DNA from: Acidobacteriota bacterium
GTDB taxonomy: Bacteria; Acidobacteriota; Blastocatellia; Pyrinomonadales; Pyrinomonadaceae
Direction of reading: 5' to 3'
NCBI GenBank assembly: GCA_020853255.1
Contig: JADYZI010000382.1
Location: 1-8,031 of the forward strand
DNA length: 8,031 nucleotides
The position numbers and the translations under genes are program-made. The notes beneath the pieces are model-generated. The model worked only from the letters and a program-made list of their open reading frames with translations, was not told the DNA's origin and made no database searches. Shown piece after piece: positions 1 through 5,298 of this stretch. How positions within the stretch are numbered: the stretch's first letter is position 1; the number at the start of each line of letters is the position of its first letter.

Positions 1-98
1 AATCGGCGGTTGACGAGCTGCGGAGCCTTGCGGTTGACTCATTGACGCCTGAGGAATCAAAGGAATTCCTGCATCAGCTAAAACAAAAGGTGATCTAA
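1..98 (+). CDS. C-terminal end of an unidentified protein (5' end outside window)
   Basis: An open frame enters from the left edge (codons in register from base 3) and ends at TAA 96-98, giving 31 residues that end in EFLHQLKQKVI. The tail is charged and helical, with an LTPEES stretch that could begin a last helix. Such a tail is seen in small helical regulators of the MarR type, but 31 residues cannot identify a family and I assign none. Codon choice is like that of the next gene, on the same strand 65 bp downstream. The frame is short enough to be open by chance, so confidence is moderate. Confidence 0.45.
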   Translation, partial: SAVDELRSLAVDSLTPEESKEFLHQLKQKVI

Positions 99-115
99 AG
101 TTAATGTAGAACATC

Positions 116-137
116 AGGCGTCGGAGAGTCGACGTTT
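116..137 (+). terminator. Small hairpin between the first partial gene and nagZ, possible weak terminator
   Basis: CGTCG (119-123) pairs with CGACG (130-134) around a six-base loop. The stem can be extended outward by two G-T pairs and one A-T pair to 116/137. Only three T follow, so it is a poor intrinsic terminator; it might instead be a simple leader hairpin or an operator. It lies 18 bp past the upstream stop codon and 26 bp before the nagZ start. Confidence 0.3.
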
Positions 138-163
138 AATGTAACGGATGAAGTTTTTGGACC

Positions 164-1270
164 ATGGATAAGCCGGATATCTCAACACTTTCATTAGAGG
201 ACAAGATTGGCCAGTTGTTTTTTATTGGCGTACCGACAGATAGTGTCGACGAAACGACGCGCCGCCTTATGGCCGACATCAGGCCGGGCGGAATTTGCCT
301 GTTTGCTCGAAATATCAAGGAAGCTCGGCAGACACGCGATCTATTGGATGAATTGCGGTCGCTCGCTGCCATCGAGCCTTTTCTAAGCGTTGACCAGGAA
401 GGCGGCCTTGTCGAGAGGCTAAAGCGCATTTTCGGGCCTATGCCCGCCGGAGCGCGTATATCGAACCCGGAAATTGCCGAGGCCCAGGCCGAAATAATTG
501 CCGCAGCACTGCGAATTCTTGGATTCAATATGGATTTCGCGCCGGTTGTTGATGTCGTTGACGATCGGCGGGCAAAGTTTACAAATGGCCTTCACGCAAG
601 GGCATACGGCCATTCAGCAAACGACGTGATCGCCATTGGCTCGCGATTTCTTGAAACCTTGCAGTCCAATGGCGTGATAGGCTGTATAAAGCATTTTCCG
701 GGCCTCGGGGCCGCTGAGGTTGATTCGCACGAGGAGTTGCCGACGGTCGGCATATCAAAGGATGAATTTTGGGCGGTCGATCTACATCCGTTTCGGCATC
801 TAATATCGACCGGGCAGGCACGCGCCGTGATGGTCGCCCACGCCGCCTATCCAAATTTGAACTTGCAGGAAACAGGCCAAGATGGCAAACTCTTACCTGC
901 CTCGCTTAGCTTCAACTTCGTGACCAAACTGCTCAGAAACGAACTTGGATTTGACGGCCTTGTCGTGACCGACGATATGGAGATGGGCGCGATCGTCAAA
1001 GATTATGGGGTCGGCGAGGCTTCGGTGATGGCCCTTGCGGCCGGCCAGGACATGCTGGCGATATGCGCCGGTGTTGATTCGATCTTTGAGGCACGGGACG
1101 CAGTTTCGGCCGCGGTCGAAACAGGCAGATTAGATACGGCGAACATTGACCGCTCACTGGGGCGAATCGTTCGGCTAAAGGCTCACCTCTCGCCGCCGCT
1201 TGACTTTGAGCCGGAGCAGATCGGAGATCTCTCCAAAAGAATTGAAGAATTAAACGGCAGCTTGTCGTAA
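164..1270 (+). CDS. nagZ: Glycoside hydrolase family 3, NagZ-type beta-N-acetylhexosaminidase
   Basis: A 368-residue protein with the single (beta/alpha)8 barrel of GH3 beta-N-acetylhexosaminidases, which remove GlcNAc from muropeptides during cell-wall recycling. Family landmarks in order: DQEGG (77-81), FAPVVDV (125-131), KHFPG (176-180) running into DSH (187-189), and VVTDDMEMGA (267-276). By family knowledge D270 is the nucleophile, and the D187/H189 pair on the mobile loop supplies the general acid/base, which marks NagZ-type enzymes rather than beta-glucosidases. The His often seen in KHFPGHG is Leu here (L181). There is no signal peptide or C-terminal GH3 domain, so a cytoplasmic one-domain enzyme is expected. 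The ATG at 164 is the only good start because an in-frame TGA lies at 149-151; no clear Shine-Dalgarno is seen. The lipoprotein gene follows after 23 bp, probably in the same operon. Confidence 0.87.
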   Translation: MDKPDISTLSLEDKIGQLFFIGVPTDSVDETTRRLMADIRPGGICLFARNIKEARQTRDLLDELRSLAAIEPFLSVDQEGGLVERLKRIFGPMPAGARISNPEIAEAQAEIIAAALRILGFNMDFAPVVDVVDDRRAKFTNGLHARAYGHSANDVIAIGSRFLETLQSNGVIGCIKHFPGLGAAEVDSHEELPTVGISKDEFWAVDLHPFRHLISTGQARAVMVAHAAYPNLNLQETGQDGKLLPASLSFNFVTKLLRNELGFDGLVVTDDMEMGAIVKDYGVGEASVMALAAGQDMLAICAGVDSIFEARDAVSAAVETGRLDTANIDRSLGRIVRLKAHLSPPLDFEPEQIGDLSKRIEELNGSLS

Positions 1271-1278
1271 AACCCGAC

Positions 1279-1283
1279 GGAGG
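1279..1283 (+). promoter_or_regulatory. Ribosome binding site that fixes the TTG start of the next gene
   Basis: GGAGG lies 10 bases before TTG 1294. It is the only good Shine-Dalgarno in the short gap, and the reading frame from this TTG gives a complete lipoprotein signal peptide, so the unusual start codon is well supported. Confidence 0.75.
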
Positions 1284-1293
1284 TCCACTCGAT

Positions 1294-2841
1294 TTGAAAA
1301 GATCCCTAACGCTTTTATTTTTGCTCAGTCTTGCCGTCTTTTCGGCCTGCCGGCGTACGAATTCAGAATACGTCACGGTTGCCTTGTCCGAACCTTTCAC
1401 CGGCTTCGATACCTTGACAACGGAAAAGTCGGATGCGGCGGCCGAGCGTGTGCGGAGCCTGATGTTCAATTCACTTGTGCGCAAAAATGCAAGTTTTGAT
1501 TATGAAGGCGAGCTGGCAAAGGAGATCAAGACATCTGAGGACGGAAAGGCCATCACCTTCATTTTGCGTGACAATGTGAAGTTTCATGATGGAAAGCCAT
1601 TTACGTCGGCAGACGTCAAATACACGTTCGATGAACTGTTTCGCACCAAGGGCTACAAGTCGTTTGCGTTCTATGACACGGTAAACAAAATGCCGGTAGC
1701 CCATATCGTGTCGATAGATACGCCCGACGCAAGCACGGTCGTTTTCAATCTGGCCAAGCCGGAATTAAAGAACCAACTGCTTTCAAACCTTGTTGCGATC
1801 CCGGTCGTTTCTCAGGGTTCTTCGGCTCAGCTTAAAACTTCACCGGTCGGCACCGGCCCTTTCAAGTTCGTCTCGTTCGATCAATCACAGAATACGGTCG
1901 ATCTCGCGGCGTTCCCCGATTATTGGGAGGCATCTCCGAAGGTCGCAAAACTGCGGGTAAAAACTGTTACCGATGCGAGCGCCTTGCAGGCAGAACTTCA
2001 AACAGGCGGTGTTGACCTTGCTCCTGTCCCTTCCAATTTGCCGCCGGACAGCCTAAAGCAATTGGGCGCATTGCCGAATTTGAAGGTCGAACAGTTCGAT
2101 GGCTCGAACATACAGTACATTGGCTTGAACACGACTTCCCCGCCGCTCGACAAGGTCAAGGTCAGACAGGCGATCGGCTATGCGATCGACCGGAAAAAAA
2201 TAATTGACGAGCTGCTTTCGGGCCAGGCAAAGATCGCCTACTCCGTCTTGCCGGAGGCCAGTTGGGCATATACGGCAGGGGTTAAATATGACTATGACCC
2301 GGCAAGGGCAAAACAGCTCCTGGCCGAGGCCGGCTACAAGAATGAGCCGATTACCTTTAAGTTCTCATCGGGAAATGCCGCCTACAGCAGCTACGCGCAG
2401 GCCATCCAGAATATGCTTGTCGAGGCGGGCCTGAATGTTCAGATAGAAACGCTTGACCCGAACACTATCCGCGAAAATCTGGCAAAAGGGCAATTCCAGA
2501 TGAACACCGGTGCGTGGATAGGCGGTAACCAGGATCCACTTTTTCTTAAGGACCTTTTTACGACCGGCAAAATTCCGGGCGAGGGCGTTAGCTGCTGTAA
2601 CCGAAGCCGTTATTCAAATCCCGAGGTGGATGAACTTCTGAACGCCGCCGTCAATGAGACAGACCGATCAAAAGCGAAGGACCTGTATCAGCGCGCCTGG
2701 ACGTTGATCAGTTCCGACCTGCCGCTCATTCCGCTTTGGTATCCGGCAAATATGGTCGTTGCTAATAAGCGAATAGGAAACATTTCAATAAACCCGAGCG
2801 GTGATTGGAGCTTTATTAAAGATATAACTGTCAACAATTAG
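1294..2841 (+). CDS. ABC transporter solute-binding lipoprotein, family 5 (peptide/oligopeptide type)
   Basis: A 515-residue protein, a normal length for SBP_bac_5 (DppA/OppA/NikA type) binding proteins. It starts at TTG with a lipoprotein signal: basic MKRS, a hydrophobic core, then FSAC with the lipidated Cys at 19. F16 at -3 is a little off the usual Leu. Family features: FHDGKPFTSADVKYTFDEL (97-115), the classic signature region; a large middle lobe with PVGTGPFKF; and near the end NTGAW (404-408) and SNPEVDELL. It should hold the solute for an inner-membrane ABC importer, most likely peptides; no permease or ATPase gene is visible here. The Arg pair just after the lipid Cys does not suggest retention in the inner membrane. 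A vicinal Cys pair (C434-C435) sits in a loop before the SNPEVD motif. Pairing with nagZ suggests uptake and turnover of wall fragments, which is inference. Confidence 0.88.
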   Translation: MKRSLTLLFLLSLAVFSACRRTNSEYVTVALSEPFTGFDTLTTEKSDAAAERVRSLMFNSLVRKNASFDYEGELAKEIKTSEDGKAITFILRDNVKFHDGKPFTSADVKYTFDELFRTKGYKSFAFYDTVNKMPVAHIVSIDTPDASTVVFNLAKPELKNQLLSNLVAIPVVSQGSSAQLKTSPVGTGPFKFVSFDQSQNTVDLAAFPDYWEASPKVAKLRVKTVTDASALQAELQTGGVDLAPVPSNLPPDSLKQLGALPNLKVEQFDGSNIQYIGLNTTSPPLDKVKVRQAIGYAIDRKKIIDELLSGQAKIAYSVLPEASWAYTAGVKYDYDPARAKQLLAEAGYKNEPITFKFSSGNAAYSSYAQAIQNMLVEAGLNVQIETLDPNTIRENLAKGQFQMNTGAWIGGNQDPLFLKDLFTTGKIPGEGVSCCNRSRYSNPEVDELLNAAVNETDRSKAKDLYQRAWTLISSDLPLIPLWYPANMVVANKRIGNISINPSGDWSFIKDITVNN

Positions 2842-3077
2842 CGGACTCAGTCTTAGGTAATACACGAGTCGGCGAAAGGCATTTTGTATTGTGTGCTGAA
2901 AGCGATTCGTTGTTTCTTCGTGAATTTCGTGTCCTCTTTCGAGTATTTCGTGGTTAGGGTTTGGGCTTTAGGGTCAAAAGGCCTGCGAGATCACGTCGGA
3001 GCAACCTGGTCGAGCCTTGCGCCCCGCACAGGTGTTGGATCTGGTTTGCGGTGAGCCTATGGTTATCCAGCACTAAC
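2842..3077. other. Gene-free stretch between the lipoprotein gene and the tRNA promoter
   Basis: I see no convincing gene here. A GACTC/GAGTC pair (2844-2848 and 2866-2870) just past the lipoprotein stop could form a 5-bp stem, but its loop is 17 bases and no T run follows, so no terminator is called. The middle holds the TTCGTG repeat cluster listed separately. The last 100 bp before the tRNA promoter show no structure I can name. Confidence 0.6.
2917..2952 (+). repeat. Cluster of TTCGTG units, probable dispersed intergenic repeat
   Basis: TTCGTG occurs at 2917-2922, 2926-2931 and 2947-2952, with a one-base variant TTCGAG at 2938-2943. Successive steps are 9, 12 and 9 bases, so the unit is close to a degenerate 9-12-mer. 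From memory, TTCGTG-rich strings of this kind recur between genes in several phyla, so this is likely one copy of a dispersed non-coding repeat. Confidence 0.5.
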
Positions 3078-3105
3078 TTGACAAATCCGCCACACGCGGT
3101 AAAAT
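3078..3105 (+). promoter_or_regulatory. Sigma70-type promoter for the tRNA operon
   Basis: A perfect -35 box TTGACA (3078-3083) is followed after 16 bases by TAAAAT (3100-3105), one base from consensus TATAAT. The predicted start, around 3111-3113, is just five to seven bases before the mature 5' end of tRNA-Gly, as expected of a strong stable-RNA promoter. It probably also drives tRNA-Cys. Confidence 0.82.
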
Positions 3106-3117
3106 TTCTATTTGCGT

Positions 3118-3193
<76 letters not shown>

Positions 3194-3203
3194 TTCTTCA
3201 CGA

Positions 3204-3277
3204 GTAGGCAGTTCGCGGTCGGCAGAAGGCAGTTAAGTTTTTCCCAACTGCTCGTCTGCCAAGTGCAAACTGCCTAC
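3204..3277 (+). repeat. Long imperfect hairpin between the two tRNA genes, built from GGCAGTT-like units
   Basis: GTAGGCAGTT (3204-3213) is the exact reverse complement of AACTGCCTAC (3268-3277). Inside it GGCAG (3221-3225) pairs with CTGCC (3256-3260), and GCAGTT (3229-3234) pairs with AACTGC (3246-3251) around an 11-base loop. Three nested stems separated by small internal loops make one long hairpin in the 95-bp spacer. Each left arm holds a GGCAG(TT) unit, so the element may be a palindromic form of a short tandem repeat. It may act as a processing signal in a Gly-Cys co-transcript, or just be a dispersed repeat. Confidence 0.7.
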
Positions 3278-3288
3278 TTCCATTTTGC

Positions 3289-3361
<73 letters not shown>

Positions 3362-3363
<2 letters not shown>

Positions 3364-3386
3364 ATAACCTCAATAACTACAATAAC
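3362..3386 (+). repeat. Three CAATAAC units with a 9-bp period starting at the tRNA-Cys 3' end
   Basis: CAATAAC occurs at 3362-3368, 3371-3377 and 3380-3386, an exact 9-base step; the first copy overlaps the last two bases of the encoded CCA. Short direct repeats at such an edge can be integrase arm sites, or slippage products with no function. Confidence 0.6.
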
Positions 3387-3395
3387 GTACAGTCT

Positions 3396-3414
3396 TGGTA
3401 ATTTTGACCATTTT
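3396..3414 (+). terminator. Weak terminator candidate after tRNA-Cys
   Basis: TGGT (3396-3399) can pair with ACCA (3407-3410) around a seven-base loop, followed by four T. The stem is only four pairs, so this is a weak call; it is listed because it is the first stem-plus-T structure after the tRNA. Confidence 0.25.
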
Positions 3415-3451
3415 CATGCGATTTGTCATTATCGTATGATTATCGTAACCC
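3409..3451. repeat. Left copy of a 43-44 bp block also found past the intact integrase gene
   Basis: This block aligns with 5247-5290 over its whole length with one gap and about five mismatches. It holds TCAT (3426-3429) and ATGA (3436-3439) as inverted half-sites around a six-base centre TATCGT, a layout like a tyrosine-recombinase core site. TATCGTA also appears twice with an 11-base step (3430-3436 and 3441-3447). In both places the block lies just downstream of the 3' end of an integrase gene or its remnant. It may be an attachment-site copy, or simply the conserved 3' flank of a duplicated element. Confidence 0.6.
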
Positions 3452-3463
3452 CGTGCACCTGCC

Positions 3464-3484
3464 AGCCTGCTTTTCGGCTTTTTT
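3464..3484 (+). terminator. Weak stem followed by six T
   Basis: AGCC (3464-3467) and GGCT (3476-3479) can pair around eight bases, with T at 3479-3484. It could end transcription from the tRNA operon, but the stem is short and the distance from tRNA-Cys is about 100 bp. Confidence 0.25.
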
Positions 3485-3494
3485 GAGGGTCTGG

Positions 3495-3630
3495 TTACTT
3501 CATCGACCTTGTCGCATCGATTTGCGCTCGTCAGCCCCGCACCGTGAGTTTCCATCGCCGCTCTTGGGATCAAGGGCGAAGATTTGGCGAAAACCGTCAC
3601 CCCGCCGCAGCTTGTCGGCCAAGCGTGCAC
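3495..3630 (-). pseudogene. Decayed 3' end of a tyrosine integrase gene
   Basis: Read on the minus strand, this stretch matches the C-terminal part of the intact integrase at 5299-6453, broken by small indels. The clearest match is 3501-3536 against 5344-5378: the intact gene encodes SDEHKFDAIRSM, and the remnant encodes ADERK, then a one-base deletion, then DATRSMK and a TAA at 3495-3497. Upstream, METHG occupies the place of the MRYAH catalytic-Tyr motif, with three bases missing so that the Tyr codon is lost. IFALDPKS lies where the LLGHSS motif is expected, and HAWPT near 3620-3630 resembles HTFAT of box II. No single frame is intact and everything N-terminal of box II is gone. It looks like the remains of an older, related element. 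The last motifs are weak; the 36-bp match is solid. Confidence 0.62.
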
Positions 3631-3760
3631 ATCACCCCTTTGCTGAAACAGGTTTAAAATACACTAATGCCTTCGGGCAGGAACGTATCGTGTGAAAACG
3701 CTCGAATAAAATTATGGAAATAACAGCCATTTCGGTTGCGGGGTGTATTAAGGAACTTAG
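3631..3760 (+). other. Leader region of the PIN-like gene
   Basis: This 130-bp stretch separates the integrase remnant from the PIN-like gene. It holds TGCC-TTCG-GGCA (3668-3679), a four-pair stem capped by the very stable C(UUCG)G tetraloop; no T run follows, so it is not a terminator. A TTGCTG at 3640-3645 with AT-rich DNA at 3653-3668 could be a promoter, but no well spaced -10 box stands out. A 16-codon frame at 3714-3764 is listed separately. Confidence 0.4.
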
Positions 3761-3764
3761 ATGA
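3714..3764 (+). CDS. Possible 16-residue leader peptide overlapping the PIN-like gene start
   Basis: ATG 3714 opens MEITAISVAGCIKELR and ends at TGA 3762-3764, which overlaps the ATG of the next gene (3761-3763) in the ATGA arrangement used for translational coupling. No Shine-Dalgarno is seen before ATG 3714, and the frame is closed upstream by TGA 3693-3695. It could be a real coupled leader, the relic of a frameshifted N-terminus, or chance. The AAGGA at 3750-3754 inside it serves the PIN-like gene. Confidence 0.25.
   Translation: MEITAISVAGCIKELR
3750..3754 (+). promoter_or_regulatory. Ribosome binding site of the PIN-like gene
   Basis: AAGGA sits six bases before ATG 3761. An in-frame TAG directly precedes that ATG (3758-3760), so translation cannot begin further upstream and this site decides the start. 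Confidence 0.7.
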
Positions 3765-5128
3765 GAGGACTGCGCATCATCCTAGATAAGTCCGCTGTTT
3801 TTGGACTTGGCAATGAAGAGATTGATTCGCTCGACAGGTATTTTTTTCAAGTCGTTCCACAGATTCTCGTAAATGAGATCATTGCTGACCTAACGAAGGA
3901 ACTGGCAGGGATGACGAAGCGAATCGCCGCGCATACTTATAGGGTTAGTGGCAATCAAGGGCTCGCCTTTGACCACCGTAAGCGACTGGTTGCGTCTCTG
4001 CAGGGGCGCGAAGCTCCAATGGACGGTCGTTTCATGGCATCTAGAGAAAAAGTTGTCAGGACCGCTAGCGGTTCATTGGCATCGCTCATAGAAACTCCAC
4101 TGGAAGATGAACTGTTAGCTCGTTGGGAGCGTCAGGAGTTTACGGATACAGAGCGCGAATGGGCGCAGCGGTTCAGAACAATAGCTGAGAGACCACTGGC
4201 AACCGAACTATACCTAGCAAAGATTGAGAGCGCCGGTCTGTCATTCGCAGTTCCTACGTCAGATGAGGAGCTAGCAAATTCAGTCAAGCACATCCTATCG
4301 GACATTCGAATGGTAACCAAGCTTTTTGAAATCCTCGAGGAAGACTTTCAAGTGCCTCCTGCCGTGCTTCGCCAAGCAGGCGAACGGTGGAGGGCGCAGG
4401 GCCCTAGCTCTTTTGGGGAGTTTGCCCCATTTGCACTCTTTTGCTTGAAGGCAAGCTTCATGTGGCACTTGTCTCTGACTAATACTCGATTGTTTGGTCC
4501 AAACAAGAATGACCGTAAGGATTTGGAGTACAGCTACTATCTCCCAGGTACGCAAATCTTCGCGACCAAGGACACGAAGCAATTCCGCCTCATGTCTTTC
4601 CTGACAGCGGCCCACCAAAGTGTCGTCGATGCTGACGACTTGAAACGGGATCTGCGAAGGGTCAGTGAGGACTGGAATCGAATGAGCATCAGCGAGAGAA
4701 TCGAAATGAATGAACGGCTCGGGTCGGCGCCTCCTGAGGTGTTTGATTCTCTGGTGTACCAACTTTGGCGTAAGCACGATGGAGAATTGAAGCCGTCGAT
4801 GCACGCGCCAATCGCGAAGACGAAATGGATTGATGATTCACTTCCGGCAGATCAGCAAGTCCCGTTTACCATGGCGGAATTTGTCAAAAAGAAGTATCAA
4901 GAAGTTCGTGAAGGCAAGCCCCTGTTACCAGAAGAGGTTGACGCCCTAAATCTTTTTGCCGGGAGCACCGATCCGATCTCAATCCTCGTTTTCAACAGTC
5001 GAATCAGTCGCGAGCGAGCCGTAAAATGGTATCCCAATCTCACTCTCGATGACATGGACGACGAGATAATGAATGAAATCTATCTGGATCCTAGGGAGTA
5101 TAAGAACATAGTGAGTATTGGAGAGTGA
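3761..5128 (+). CDS. PIN-like nuclease-type protein of unknown role, island-borne
   Basis: A 455-residue soluble protein that I cannot assign to a named family. Its ends and middle show a split PIN-like pattern. Strand one is LRIILDKSAV, with D9. VVPQILVNEIIADL carries E39, matching the conserved acid after the PIN 'p.ll..E' strand. After about 200 mostly helical residues, DLEYSYYLPGTQIFATKD supplies D254 and D271, the two late acids with the typical D-x-x-Y-x-Y-LP...D spacing. PIN domains use such acids to bind metal and cut RNA, so a metal-dependent ribonuclease is the likely chemistry. The large insertion between E39 and D254 and the C-terminal 170 residues (290-455, charged, no known motif) are unexplained. 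There is no signal peptide or membrane segment and no antitoxin-like partner next to it. It lies between an integrase remnant and an intact integrase facing it, so it is mobile cargo; a defence role is conceivable but unproven. Confidence 0.7.
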   Translation: MRGLRIILDKSAVFGLGNEEIDSLDRYFFQVVPQILVNEIIADLTKELAGMTKRIAAHTYRVSGNQGLAFDHRKRLVASLQGREAPMDGRFMASREKVVRTASGSLASLIETPLEDELLARWERQEFTDTEREWAQRFRTIAERPLATELYLAKIESAGLSFAVPTSDEELANSVKHILSDIRMVTKLFEILEEDFQVPPAVLRQAGERWRAQGPSSFGEFAPFALFCLKASFMWHLSLTNTRLFGPNKNDRKDLEYSYYLPGTQIFATKDTKQFRLMSFLTAAHQSVVDADDLKRDLRRVSEDWNRMSISERIEMNERLGSAPPEVFDSLVYQLWRKHDGELKPSMHAPIAKTKWIDDSLPADQQVPFTMAEFVKKKYQEVREGKPLLPEEVDALNLFAGSTDPISILVFNSRISRERAVKWYPNLTLDDMDDEIMNEIYLDPREYKNIVSIGE

Positions 5129-5246
5129 GATCCGCTCATTATTGCCCCGGTCGCTTGCGCACGCTCCATGTTCACTCATTACCCTGCACTGTAACCTTAG
5201 GCAATGTCGCGCACCCTCATTCGTCGAACGCTTGGCGGGGACGCTG
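5129..5246. other. Spacer between the PIN-like gene and the right repeat block
   Basis: No gene is supported in this spacer between two convergent genes. ACGC (5241-5244) and GCGT (5256-5259) can form a four-pair stem followed by TTT, which is too weak to call a terminator. No copy of the tRNA-Cys 3' end is found here. Confidence 0.5.
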
Positions 5247-5290
5247 CATTTTTGTGCGTTTTGTCATTTATCGTATGATTATGGCAACCC
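5247..5290. repeat. Right copy of the 43-44 bp block, next to the intact integrase stop
   Basis: This copy matches 3409-3451 with one inserted T and about five substitutions. It begins eight bases past the integrase stop codon (TGA on the minus strand at 5299-5301). The TCAT/ATGA dyad is kept (5264-5267 and 5275-5278) with a seven-base centre, while the second TATCGTA has become TATGGCA. Similarity to the left copy resumes inside the integrase coding end (5344-5378), so both copies belong to one longer diverged duplication of the int 3' region. Confidence 0.65.
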
Positions 5291-5298
5291 GGCCACTT

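Noticed and set aside
996..1484. Long minus-strand frame across the end of nagZ and the start of the lipoprotein gene
   Set aside because: It is antisense to two well-supported genes and its translation is low-complexity and unlike any protein family I know.
2844..2870. GACTC/GAGTC stem as the terminator of the lipoprotein gene
   Set aside because: Five pairs, a 17-base loop and no T run do not make an intrinsic terminator.
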